Under the pieces are notes generated by a model. The model was not told the DNA's origin. It was given only the letters and a program-made list of their open reading frames with translations, and made no database searches. From positions 68,168 to 120,916 of the forward strand of contig CAMKRZ010000006.1 in assembly GCA_946415315.1 (NCBI GenBank): 52,749 nucleotides of DNA. Direction: 5' to 3'. Origin of the DNA: an uncultured Lachnoclostridium sp. GTDB lineage: Bacteria; Bacillota; Clostridia; Lachnospirales; Lachnospiraceae. A program made the position numbers and the translations under genes. Below, one piece after another: positions 42,834-51,199 of this stretch. Position 1 is the first letter of the stretch, and each line of letters begins with the position of its first letter.

Positions 42834-43508
42834 TCAGATGTTCTCGATCTGCCAGTCGATCGGACGCGCTCCGTGCGCCGCCAGAAACTCGTTCGCCTTG
42901 CTGAAATGCTTACACCCGAAGAACCCTCGGTACGCCGACAGAGGACTCGGGTGCGGCGCTGTCAATATCAGATGATTCGGGTTCGTCAGCATCGGTCTCT
43001 TGCTCTGCGCCGGTCTTCCCCATAACATAAACACGATCGGACGGTTCTCCCCGTTCAGCGCCTCGATCACAGCGTCGGTAAACTTCTCCCAGCCGCGGTT
43101 CTGATGGGAATTCGCCTGGTGAGCCCGAACCGTGAGCACGGTGTTGAGCAGGAGCACACCCTGTTTCGCCCATTTGACGAGATAGCCGTTGTTCGGGATA
43201 TAGCACCCGAGGTCATTTTTCAGTTCCTCGTAGATATTGACAAGCGACGGCGGCACCTCGGTTCCCGGACACACGGAAAAGCACAGCCCGTGCGCCTGTC
43301 GCACCTCGTGGTACGGATCCTGCCCCAGGATCACCACCTTGACGTCCTCGCGCTTCGTATAGCGGAAAGCCTCAAAGATCTGGTCCTTCGGCGGGAACAC
43401 CGTCCCCCGCGCGTACTCCTCGCGCACGAAATCGCTGAGTTCGCGGTAGTACGGCTTGGCAAATTCCGTCCGCACCAGACCGATCCAATCCTCCGCGATC
43501 ACTGCCAT
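42834..43508 (-). CDS. ung: uracil-DNA glycosylase
   Basis: 224 residues. [11 protein letters not shown] holds the catalytic Asp, [17 protein letters not shown] the Asn/uracil pocket and [16 protein letters not shown] the HPSPLS loop with the active-site His. It excises uracil from DNA. Its start overlaps the end of hisF by 10 bases, so it is the last gene of an apparent RR-HK-hisH-hisF-ung operon. No clear terminator was found in 42708-42833. Confidence 0.96.
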   Translation of the reverse strand: MAVIAEDWIGLVRTEFAKPYYRELSDFVREEYARGTVFPPKDQIFEAFRYTKREDVKVVILGQDPYHEVRQAHGLCFSVCPGTEVPPSLVNIYEELKNDLGCYIPNNGYLVKWAKQGVLLLNTVLTVRAHQANSHQNRGWEKFTDAVIEALNGENRPIVFMLWGRPAQSKRPMLTNPNHLILTAPHPSPLSAYRGFFGCKHFSKANEFLAAHGARPIDWQIENI

Positions 43509-44272
43509 TTCGGAACCTCCCGGACGCTCACGCCCCGCTCTTTCAGATAACTCTTAACCTCGCTGATCTCCAGCTCCTTGTAGTGGAACAACGTGGCCGC
43601 CAGAGCCGCATCCGCGCCGCCCTCGGTCAGCGCCTCATAGAAATGCTCGCAGTTGCCTGCGCCGCCCGAGGCGATCACCGGAATGGACACTCGGTCCGCC
43701 ACCGCTCTCGTGAGAGCAAGGTCATAGCCGTCCTTTGTACCGTCGCAGTCCATGCTCGTGAGGAGGATTTCCCCCGCGCCGAGTTGCTGCGCGCGGCCCG
43801 CCCACTCGATCGCGTCGATGCCCATATCGATGCGGCCGCCGTTTTTGAAAATGTGCCATGTGCCGTCCGGCATGCGCTTCGCGTCGATCGCCACGACCAC
43901 GCACTGGCTTCCGAACTTGTCCGCAGCCTCGCTGATCAGCGTCGGGTTCATGATGGCCGCTGAGTTGACCGCCACCTTGTCCGCGCCCTCGCGCAGGATC
44001 ATGCGGAAATCGTCCACGGAGCGGATCCCGCCGCCGACCGTGAACGGGATGAACACCTGCTCCGCCACGCGGCGCACCATCTCCTTTTTGATGGTCCGCG
44101 CGTCCGACGACGCCGTGATGTCGAGAAACACCAGCTCATCCGCGCCGGCCTTGCCGTACGCTTTTCCGACCTCGACCGGGTCTCCCGCATCCCGCAGGTT
44201 GACAAAATTGATACCCTTGACCACACGTCCGTTGTGGACATCCAGACAGGGAATGATTCTCTTAGTAAACAT
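43499..44272 (-). CDS. hisF: imidazole glycerol phosphate synthase cyclase subunit
   Basis: 257 residues, a TIM barrel. Catalytic Asp11 lies in [15 protein letters not shown] and the second Asp in VVAIDAKRM; phosphate sites are FTVGGGIRS and IASGGAGN. It forms imidazole glycerol phosphate and AICAR with ammonia from HisH, encoded 9 bases upstream. Other histidine genes are absent nearby, so the hisHF pair is separated from the main pathway. Confidence 0.95.
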   Translation of the reverse strand: MFTKRIIPCLDVHNGRVVKGINFVNLRDAGDPVEVGKAYGKAGADELVFLDITASSDARTIKKEMVRRVAEQVFIPFTVGGGIRSVDDFRMILREGADKVAVNSAAIMNPTLISEAADKFGSQCVVVAIDAKRMPDGTWHIFKNGGRIDMGIDAIEWAGRAQQLGAGEILLTSMDCDGTKDGYDLALTRAVADRVSIPVIASGGAGNCEHFYEALTEGGADAALAATLFHYKELEISEVKSYLKERGVSVREVPKWQ

Positions 44273-44281
44273 CGCACTCTC

Positions 44282-44884
44282 CTACATTGACGCAAAATTC
44301 CTAAGGATCTGCATGCCGACATCCCCGCTCTTCTCGGGGTGGAATTGGCATGCGCACAGGTTGTCGTGCTCGACCGCCGCGTGGATCGTCACGCCGTACT
44401 CCGTCGTCGCCGCGACATCCGCGACATTGCCCGCCTGCAGGTAGTACGAATGCACGAAGTAAACGTAACTCTCCTCCGGGATTTCCTTAAACAACTTTGA
44501 CTCCTTCGGAAAATGCAGGTCGTTCCAGCCGATGTGCGGGATCTTCCGTCCGCCTCCCTCGGGGATCCGGACGATCCGACCCGGCAGGATTGAAAGGCCC
44601 TTCACGCCGGGCGCTTCCTCGCTCGAGTCGAACAGTAGCTGCAGCCCGAGGCATATCCCGAGAAAGGGCTTCTCAGTCGCAACCTCGCGGATCACACCGA
44701 TCAGGTCACGCTCTGCCAGTTTGTTCATCGCGTCGCCGAATGCCCCGACGCCCGGAAGGATCACCCTGTCCGCCGCGCGGACCACCGCGGGATCGGATGT
44801 CACCCTGTTGTCAATGCCGAGCGAAAGCAGCGCATTTTCCACGCTCTTGATATTGCCGGCATCGTAATCAATGATTGCTATCAT
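44282..44884 (-). CDS. hisH: imidazole glycerol phosphate synthase glutaminase subunit
   Basis: 200 residues, class I glutamine amidotransferase. The nucleophile is in [12 protein letters not shown] and the catalytic His/Glu in CQFHPEKSG. It supplies ammonia to HisF. The ATG at 44884, with GGAGA about 9 bases upstream and overlapping the histidine-kinase gene by 17 bases, begins the conserved [18 protein letters not shown]. The overlap suggests that histidine synthesis genes here are translated with a two-component system. Confidence 0.95.
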   Translation of the reverse strand: MIAIIDYDAGNIKSVENALLSLGIDNRVTSDPAVVRAADRVILPGVGAFGDAMNKLAERDLIGVIREVATEKPFLGICLGLQLLFDSSEEAPGVKGLSILPGRIVRIPEGGGRKIPHIGWNDLHFPKESKLFKEIPEESYVYFVHSYYLQAGNVADVAATTEYGVTIHAAVEHDNLCACQFHPEKSGDVGMQILRNFASM

Positions 44885-46370
44885 GTGTCTCGTATCTCCG
44901 TTCCTCGCCTGCAGGTTCCAGTTCAAACCAGAACTCCACACCGTTCTCGTGGTTCTCCACACCGAACCGGCGATGATGTCGATCCATCACGGCCTTCACG
45001 ATGGAGAGGCCGAGACCGCTGCCGCCGTACTCGCGGCTGCGGGCTTTATCCACCTTGTAAAACTTCGTCCAGATCTTGTCGATATCCTCAGCAGGGATCG
45101 GCACGCCCGTGTTGTACACGGATACGCGGACCGACTCCTCGGTCGTCTCCAGCGAGACCGCGATCTCCTTCGACTTCGACGCGTGGTTGATCGCGTTGCT
45201 GATGTAGTTCGTCACGACCTCCTCGATCATGTACTCGTCCGCCCACACGTACACGGGTTCCGTCTCGTGCCAGTGCAGCTTGATCTCCTTCTGCGTGCGA
45301 AGTACTTCCGTCGATGCGAGAACGCCGCTGATGAGCCCGACAATATCAAAACGCGAGTACTCCACCTGGTTGCCGCCGAACTCCAGCTGGTTTAACGTCA
45401 GGAGCTTCCGCACCATCCGGTTCATCTTCGCCGCCTCGTCGGAAATGACATTGCAGTAGTATTCACGGCTCTCCGCGTCGTCGGTGACATTTTCCGCAAG
45501 ACCTTCCGCATAGCCCTGGATCAGAGCGATCGGCGTCTTCAGTTCATGGGAAACGTTGGCGATGAAATCTGATCTCATCTCGTCGAGCTCCGTGCGGTAA
45601 TCAAGATCCCGCTGCAGCTCGCTGTTGGCATTCTTCAACTCGCCGATCGTCTCCTGCAACCGCTCGGACAGGCGGTTCAGCGACCCGGCCAGAAGTCCGA
45701 TCTCGTCGCTCCTGTGCTCCTCGCAGCGCGCTTCAAAATCGAGACCTGCCATGCGCTCCGCGACTTCCGACATCTGCCGGATTGGCTTCGTAACCGTTCG
45801 GCTGATCAGCATCGCGAACAGGATGGACACGACCAACACGACCAATCCGACGATCAGGAGCCGGTCCGTGATATACCGGTTATCGCTCTCCATCTCCATG
45901 TAGCTCGTGCGGATCAGCACGGTAAAGCCGTTGCTGAGCGTGCCGTACAGATCGATGTTCTGCAGCTTCGTCGTATCATCGATGTTCTGGTACACCGTGT
46001 AATTTTCCGTCGCCGCCAGCTCCTTGATCTCGTTCTTCTTGCTGTATCCGGTGTAGCGAAGGATCGGATCCATGTACCAGGTGTCTGCGTTTGTGCTGTA
46101 GCTGACCTTCTGTTTGGCGTTGTACAGAAAGAGCTTGTACTGCTGCCCGACGCGCACGGCGATCTGTTCCCGCTCCGTGCGCTCGACTTTCTGCGCGTCT
46201 GCCAGGATCTCATCCAGCGTGGAGTAGCACTTCTCGATCTCCTGCACTTTCCGCTTGAACGAAAAGTCATCGATCAGGATGCGAAACAACAGCCACATGC
46301 CGCCGACGCTGACGATGATCAGCACCGCGCAGGCAATCATCATTTTGAAACGAAAGGATATCTTCTTCAT
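44868..46370 (-). CDS. membrane sensor histidine kinase with HAMP domain
   Basis: 500 residues. Two transmembrane helices (about 10-32 and 172-194) flank an extracytoplasmic sensor of about 140 residues. A HAMP domain (about 195-247), HisKA with SHELKTPIALIQGYAEGL (the phosphorylated His) and HATPase_c with a KAPS-like loop DKARSREYGGSGLGLSIV follow. It is a complete, presumably active, kinase pairing with the OmpR-type regulator upstream (87-base gap). Its 3' end overlaps hisH. The signal is unknown. Confidence 0.93.
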   Translation of the reverse strand: MKKISFRFKMMIACAVLIIVSVGGMWLLFRILIDDFSFKRKVQEIEKCYSTLDEILADAQKVERTEREQIAVRVGQQYKLFLYNAKQKVSYSTNADTWYMDPILRYTGYSKKNEIKELAATENYTVYQNIDDTTKLQNIDLYGTLSNGFTVLIRTSYMEMESDNRYITDRLLIVGLVVLVVSILFAMLISRTVTKPIRQMSEVAERMAGLDFEARCEEHRSDEIGLLAGSLNRLSERLQETIGELKNANSELQRDLDYRTELDEMRSDFIANVSHELKTPIALIQGYAEGLAENVTDDAESREYYCNVISDEAAKMNRMVRKLLTLNQLEFGGNQVEYSRFDIVGLISGVLASTEVLRTQKEIKLHWHETEPVYVWADEYMIEEVVTNYISNAINHASKSKEIAVSLETTEESVRVSVYNTGVPIPAEDIDKIWTKFYKVDKARSREYGGSGLGLSIVKAVMDRHHRRFGVENHENGVEFWFELEPAGEERRYETHDSNH

Positions 46371-46457
46371 GCTCTAACCCGATCACCCGCAGGCTGTCCG
46401 AAGTGCCCACGGAAATTCCCCGGTCCGGGCAGATTCCCGCCTCCGGACCGACTGTGC

Positions 46458-47126
46458 CTACGGCTCAAACTTGTAGCCCATTCCCCAGATGGTCTTGATA
46501 TACTCGCCCTTGGTGCCCATCTTGCTGCGCAGTTTCTTGACGTGCGTATCGATGGTCCGGGCATCGCCGTAATAATCGTAATTCCATACATTGTTGAGGA
46601 TCTTCTCCCTCGAGAGCGCCACGCCGCGGTTATCCATAAAATAACTCAGCAGCTCAAACTCCTTGACGCTCAGATCCACCGGCGTTCCGTCGATCGTGAC
46701 CAGATGCGCCTTCTTGTCGATCACAATGCCGCCGAGTGAAACGGCTTCCTCATCCTGTCCCGTGCGTCGTAAAATGGCATCGATCCGCGCCATCAGGATC
46801 TTCGGGCTGAACGGTTTGCTGATATACTCATCGACGCCCAGCTTAAATCCGAGCAGCTCGTCTCTCTCCTCGGAACGCGCCGTCAGCATGATGATGGGAA
46901 CGTTCGAGTACTGGCGGATCTCCTTGCAGACGGCCCAACCGTCCATTTTCGGCATCATCACATCCAGGATCACCAGATCGATGTCCTTGCGCTCAAAGAA
47001 CCGGTCGATCGCCTGTTCCCCGTCCTCCGCCTCCACGAAGCGGTACCCCTTCTTCTGCAGAAAATCACACACCAGTTTGCGCATGCGCGCTTCGTCGTCA
47101 ACGACCAGAACCGTGATATCTTCCAT
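46458..47126 (-). CDS. OmpR/PhoB-type response regulator
   Basis: 222 residues. The receiver has VVDDEARM and the phospho-acceptor in LVILDVMMPKMDGW; the C-terminal winged helix (about 130-222) shows VDLSVKEFELLSYFMDN and ARTIDTHVKKLRSKMG. The ATG at 47126 follows AGAGGTG by about 6 bases. A GCGGCC/GGCCGC hairpin lies immediately upstream of the ribosome site (about 47142-47162). It is first in the RR-HK-hisH-hisF-ung series. Confidence 0.94.
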   Translation of the reverse strand: MEDITVLVVDDEARMRKLVCDFLQKKGYRFVEAEDGEQAIDRFFERKDIDLVILDVMMPKMDGWAVCKEIRQYSNVPIIMLTARSEERDELLGFKLGVDEYISKPFSPKILMARIDAILRRTGQDEEAVSLGGIVIDKKAHLVTIDGTPVDLSVKEFELLSYFMDNRGVALSREKILNNVWNYDYYGDARTIDTHVKKLRSKMGTKGEYIKTIWGMGYKFEP

Positions 47127-47253
47127 ATGCTTCACCTCTTTCTGCGGCCTTCACGAGGCCGCTCCTTCCCGGCTTTCACGATATCGTACCACAGTTCCAT
47201 GTTCGTTCTGTGAATACTCCGTGAGAAACCGTTGTCCTACCCTTCTCAGTCTG

Positions 47254-48129
47254 TCATTTTTCCCCGTAATGAAACACTCGAACCTTCGAGATTACGATCG
47301 AAGGATTCGGGCGCAGTTTGGACGTCACCTTCGTCGGCATGATGGCATCCATCACTTCATATCCCTCGTAGATCTGACCGAACACGGTGTTGTGTCCGTA
47401 CAGCCACGGTGCGCCGCCGTACGTCTCGTACAGCGCTAACTGTTCCGCCGTCAGCTCCGTGCCGTACGCTTCCTTCAGGTAATCCTCAACCGTCAGATGA
47501 TACCGGTTGTCAAGCGGATCCTTCAGGCTGCGAACCACGGATGCCTTCGTCTGCACGAAGAAGAACTGGTTCGTGTTCGTCGAATCCTCGCCCAGATTGG
47601 CCATGCACAGCGCCCCGCGGATCGGCTGGAGCCGCTCGGAGATCTCGTTGGCAAATCCTCCTCCGTAGATGCTGTTGCCGCTCACCCCGAGTCCTTCCTT
47701 GTCCCCGGCCTGAAACATGTAATCCGCCACGACGCGGTTGATCCGGATCCCGTCATACATGCCGCTTTCTGCCAGTGTTTTGAAATTCTCCACTGCCTTT
47801 CTGGCATCTTCGGTAAAGAGTCTCACGAAGATCGATCCGTAACCGTCGATCACCAGCTCTGCGCACAATTCCCCCTGTGACGGCAGCTGAAGCTGGTAAA
47901 TCTCCTGCGCCTCCGGGCGAAGCGCAGGTTCCGTCTCGTCCTCATCCTCCCCGGGCGTCGCGGAAACTGCCGGGTCCGGTGTCACGGATGTCGTCGCGTT
48001 GGTCTTGTTCTTCTTGCCGCACGCAGTCATCGCGAGCAGAAGAACGGCGAGCAATGCAAGGCAGGCCGCCCGCAGCAGCCATGCCGAACCGTCCTGCCGG
48101 TATTCCGTTGTCCGACGCAATCCGCTCAT
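47254..48129 (-). CDS. peptidyl-prolyl cis-trans isomerase (cyclophilin-type) lipoprotein
   Basis: 291 residues from the ATG at 48129; a GTG at 48153 with a better-placed GGAGGGG is an alternative start. The signal peptide ends LLLAMTAC, a lipobox, so it should be an extracellular lipoprotein. After a Thr/Asp/Glu linker a cyclophilin domain follows: VRLFTEDARKAVENFKTL, GIRINRVVADYMFQAGD, FANEISERL and LCMANLGEDSTNTNQFFFVQ. It catalyses proline isomerisation in proteins folding outside the membrane. An insert (about 230-265) between the core strands is longer than in small cyclophilins. Confidence 0.88.
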   Translation of the reverse strand: MSGLRRTTEYRQDGSAWLLRAACLALLAVLLLAMTACGKKNKTNATTSVTPDPAVSATPGEDEDETEPALRPEAQEIYQLQLPSQGELCAELVIDGYGSIFVRLFTEDARKAVENFKTLAESGMYDGIRINRVVADYMFQAGDKEGLGVSGNSIYGGGFANEISERLQPIRGALCMANLGEDSTNTNQFFFVQTKASVVRSLKDPLDNRYHLTVEDYLKEAYGTELTAEQLALYETYGGAPWLYGHNTVFGQIYEGYEVMDAIMPTKVTSKLRPNPSIVISKVRVFHYGEK

Positions 48130-48221
48130 CCTCTCAGCATCCTCCCCGGACACGCGCACCCCTCCCGCAAACATCGAGAAACATTCGCTCCTCTCTCGCC
48201 TGCGCGTGCGCATGCCAACAC

Positions 48222-48249
48222 ATAATAATACAAGGATATAGTAATACAA
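48222..48249 (-). promoter_or_regulatory. candidate promoter of the isomerase gene
   Basis: Minus-strand TTGTAT (48244-48249), 16-base spacer, TATTAT (48222-48227), within an AT-rich patch between the serpin terminator and the isomerase gene. The leader would be about 85 bases. Confidence 0.55.
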
Positions 48250-48297
48250 AACCCGCGATTTTGCAAGAAACTCCGTGTGAAAAAGCGGAAAGCGCGC

Positions 48298-48328
48298 AAA
48301 AAGCGCACCGCCGTTTCGGGCGGTGCGC
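48298..48328 (-). terminator. intrinsic terminator of the serpin operon
   Basis: GCGCACCGCC (48303-48312) pairs perfectly with GGCGGTGCGC (48319-48328) around a 6-base loop; the minus strand continues with TTTTT. It lies 50 bases after the last serpin stop. Confidence 0.88.
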
Positions 48329-48359
48329 CGGTCTGTTATTCTGGCTTTTTTGCCTGACA

Positions 48360-48375
48360 TTCTACCGCAGTAGAA
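48360..48375. promoter_or_regulatory. operator-like dyad TTCTAC-CGCA-GTAGAA after the last serpin
   Basis: Exact inverted repeat with 6-bp arms and 4-base spacer, 2 bases beyond the serpin stop and upstream of its terminator. Both arms are identical to those at 24086-24101. Confidence 0.35.
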
Positions 48376-48377
48376 CC

Positions 48378-49784
48378 TTATCCTTCATACGTTCCCATGA
48401 AGATTGGCAAACCTTCGGAATCCACGATCACATAGACGAACGGACGATCCAGAACCACGCGGTAAGGAGTTCCGGGCATCACTGCCGTTACCTCATCGAC
48501 GAAGATACCGGTCACGGCGGCAGCCTTTGTCCCCTTGTCATCAACGCTGATGTACGTCTTGTGGACCACTTTGCTCACATAAGTGGGAATCCCCTCAAAC
48601 AGACGGCTGAGATTCGCAAGATCATCGTCAAATGCATCCGTCATCCCGAGGCTCATCAAAGCATCTGTGAGGGTAACCGCATACTCAGTCTTATACTTCG
48701 GAAGACCGATCGTGATGTCGCCCGATTCCGCGTGCATGCACAGATTGCGAAGTACGCCCGGCTGAAGCGAATCGATCAGCGCCTCAATGCTCACGCCCTC
48801 CTTCGGGAGCAACGCCACATAGGAGAACGCATTTCCCTCGTAGGACTTGATAAACCCGGTCGCGGACTCATTTTCCAGATAACCGTACGTCATATCGTCG
48901 AACATCATCTCGACTTTCTGCTTCGTTCCGTCCGCCTTCGTAAAATCATAGTCCTCCACGATACGCGCCTCGGCAAATGGAGATGCCCATTTTGCGTCGA
49001 GCGCGATGGCGTTCAGAAGGATCATCACGTTGTCAGGGGAAAGTTCCTTGACAAGCTCCTTGATCATCCCCATCGTGTTCTGATCCACCCAGTTGTTGAC
49101 ATCCTGAACGGTTTCGTCGTTCATCAGGGCAGAGAACACCGCTGCCTTGTAATACTGCGCGCACGTATTGAGAAATGTCGTCGGCACATACTGCTCTCTG
49201 TCATTCCGGATCCAGATGGAATCCGCGTTGGTGAACTTGACGGCCTCGGTCTGCCTGCTCGTGAGTGCGGCGATCCATGCTGCCAGGTATGCGTTGCGCT
49301 CCTCGTCCGTCAGGCCGAGCAGCTGATCGATCTGCGCGAGCGTGTTGCCATCCGCGCCGTTTGCGAGCATGGCGAGCGCCGTGTAGATGGAGAACGGAGA
49401 GATCATGCGCGTCTCACCACTCGCAGTAGTTCGGAACATCTGATAGGCAAATGTCTCGTACGCCTTCCGCATGACTTCGTCCATTTCCTTCGTCTTCGCG
49501 GGTGTTCCGGAAGAACCGGCTGTCAGTTCGCGGGAGCCGCTCGGATCCTTTCCCTGCTCCGGAGTCGGCGTCGGTGTCGCAGGCGGTTCCGTAGGCATAG
49601 GCTCGTTTTTTGTAGGCGTAGGCTCTGCTTTCGTAGGCGTAGGCTCTGCTTTCGTAGGTGTTGCGGTTGCGGTCTTTCCCTCCTTGCCGCTCTTCTCCGT
49701 AGTACCGGAGCCACACCCGACGCATGCTGTCATGACGGCGATCACGCAGAGCAGCGCGATCATTTTACGAATTGTTTTTTTCAT
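48378..49784 (-). CDS. serpin lipoprotein (third in operon)
   Basis: 468 residues. The signal peptide has lipobox cysteines at 21 and 24 (VMTACVGC). A Pro/Thr linker with a tandem KAEPTPT repeat spans about 40-80. The serpin domain (about 100-468) shows ISPFSIYTALAMLANGADG, LLNAIALDAKW, PKYKTEYAVTL, the hinge DDKGTKAAAVT and the C-terminal VVLDRPFVYVIV. P14 Thr and the Ala run indicate an inhibitory serpin. By counting from the hinge, P1-P1' falls near V-T in VDEVTAV, which would suit an elastase-like protease, within one or two residues. It follows the upstream serpin by 16 bases. Confidence 0.92.
   Translation of the reverse strand: MKKTIRKMIALLCVIAVMTACVGCGSGTTEKSGKEGKTATATPTKAEPTPTKAEPTPTKNEPMPTEPPATPTPTPEQGKDPSGSRELTAGSSGTPAKTKEMDEVMRKAYETFAYQMFRTTASGETRMISPFSIYTALAMLANGADGNTLAQIDQLLGLTDEERNAYLAAWIAALTSRQTEAVKFTNADSIWIRNDREQYVPTTFLNTCAQYYKAAVFSALMNDETVQDVNNWVDQNTMGMIKELVKELSPDNVMILLNAIALDAKWASPFAEARIVEDYDFTKADGTKQKVEMMFDDMTYGYLENESATGFIKSYEGNAFSYVALLPKEGVSIEALIDSLQPGVLRNLCMHAESGDITIGLPKYKTEYAVTLTDALMSLGMTDAFDDDLANLSRLFEGIPTYVSKVVHKTYISVDDKGTKAAAVTGIFVDEVTAVMPGTPYRVVLDRPFVYVIVDSEGLPIFMGTYEG
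49608..49662. repeat. short tandem repeat in the serpin linker
   Basis: Two and a half copies of a 21-base unit (core GTAGGCGTAGGCTCTGCTTT) encode the repeated KAEPTPT linker. Such an array could change copy number and so linker length. Confidence 0.7.
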
Positions 49785-49800
49785 GGTAATTCTCCCTCTC

Positions 49801-51195
49801 TTAGCGATATGTTCCGATAAAAATCGGCAGATTGTTTCCGTCCGTGATCATGTACACGAACGGTCGGTCGAGCGTCACCCGATACGTTTTGGAGATGCTC
49901 ATATTTCTTGTCGTGATGGCGGTCACTGCCGCAGCCCGGGTGCCCTCGTTGTCCAGTGCGAGATACGTCTTGTGGATCACCCGGTCCACAACGGTGTTGC
50001 CGGTGCTGATCATGCGCGTGAGATCGGCGGCTGGCGTAAACGCGTCACCCATGCCGAGCGCCGCCAGAACATCCTGCAGCTCCTGCCGGTATTCCACAGT
50101 GTACTTCGGGATCTGAAGGCTTACATTTTCCCTGATTGCGTTTGCGAACAGCGCGTCAACCGACTCCGCGGTCAGCTTGGCGATCACCTCATCGACGCTC
50201 ACGCCCTCCTTCGGAAGCAGCGCAACGTAGCGGAATTCTCCGCCTTTGTAACTCTTCGCGCAGCCGGTGACAAACTCGTTCTCCAGATAGCACCGGTCGG
50301 CCTCGCCGCGCAGCATCTCGACGTTCTCCGTTGTACCGTCCTCATGCGTAAACACCGCGTCGCTGAGCGTGTTTTCGTTGTCAAACGGAATCATCCATTT
50401 GGCTTCGAGCGTGATCGCATTCAGAAGAACCGTCACGGTTTCCGGCGTCAGATCGCCGTGTTCGAGTATCTTTTGGATCATCGACTTCGTGTTTCGGTCC
50501 GTCCAGGCGTTGATGTCATCAACCGTTCCGTCGTTCATGTCTGCCGCGTACACTTCCGCGTGATACGAATCCGCACATCTTCCGAGGAACGAATCCAACA
50601 CGACATTTCGGAACAGGTTGGAAACCCAGACCGAATCGGCGCAGGTAAACGAGATATCCTCCTGCCCCGTCAGGCTCGCGATCCACGCCGCCATGTAAGC
50701 GTTGCGGGATGCCTCATCCAGTCCCAGCACCTGATCGATCTGCGCTGCCGTGTTGCCGTTCGCGCCGTTCGCTAACATCGCCAGCGCGGTATATACGGAA
50801 AATGGAGACAGCAGGCAGTTTTTCGCCTCTCCTCCGCTGCTCTTCGCACAGGCCGCAAACAACCGGTAGGCAAAGGTCGCGTACGCTGCCCTCATCGTCT
50901 CGTCCATCGGCTTTGTCCCCGCCGCGGTTCCCGAGCTCCCGGTCAGCTCCGTCGTCCCCTGCGCGGGCGCCGTTGTCGGTTTCGCAGATTCACCGGTCGG
51001 CTCCGCCACGCCGTCTGTCGGTTTCTGCGTTCCGTCAGTCGGTTTCGCGGGAGTCTCCGTCGGAGTTTTCTCTTTTTTGGTAACAACCTCCACCTCACCC
51101 GAGGTCGGTTCTGCGGCGCAAGCGATGCAGAAAAAAGCCGTCATTGCCGCCAGAACAAGTGCCAGGATCCGTCTTTGTAAATGATGTTTTCTCAT
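49801..51195 (-). CDS. serpin lipoprotein (second in operon)
   Basis: 464 residues from the ATG at 51195 (GAGGGG upstream). Signal peptide with a candidate lipid cysteine at 26 (FFCIACAAEP), Lys/Thr/Pro linker with four KPTDG/EPTG-like repeats (about 40-85), then a serpin domain: LSPFSVYTALAMLANGANG, LLNAITLEAKW, PKYTVEYRQEL, hinge DNEGTRAAAVT, VTLDRPFVYMIT. P14 is Thr. The loop between hinge and LDRPF is about 3 residues shorter than in the neighbouring serpins, with P1 near N-M-S, so its target protease should differ. It starts 4 bases after the first serpin stops. Confidence 0.92.
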   Translation of the reverse strand: MRKHHLQRRILALVLAAMTAFFCIACAAEPTSGEVEVVTKKEKTPTETPAKPTDGTQKPTDGVAEPTGESAKPTTAPAQGTTELTGSSGTAAGTKPMDETMRAAYATFAYRLFAACAKSSGGEAKNCLLSPFSVYTALAMLANGANGNTAAQIDQVLGLDEASRNAYMAAWIASLTGQEDISFTCADSVWVSNLFRNVVLDSFLGRCADSYHAEVYAADMNDGTVDDINAWTDRNTKSMIQKILEHGDLTPETVTVLLNAITLEAKWMIPFDNENTLSDAVFTHEDGTTENVEMLRGEADRCYLENEFVTGCAKSYKGGEFRYVALLPKEGVSVDEVIAKLTAESVDALFANAIRENVSLQIPKYTVEYRQELQDVLAALGMGDAFTPAADLTRMISTGNTVVDRVIHKTYLALDNEGTRAAAVTAITTRNMSISKTYRVTLDRPFVYMITDGNNLPIFIGTYR

Positions 51196-51199
51196 GCTT

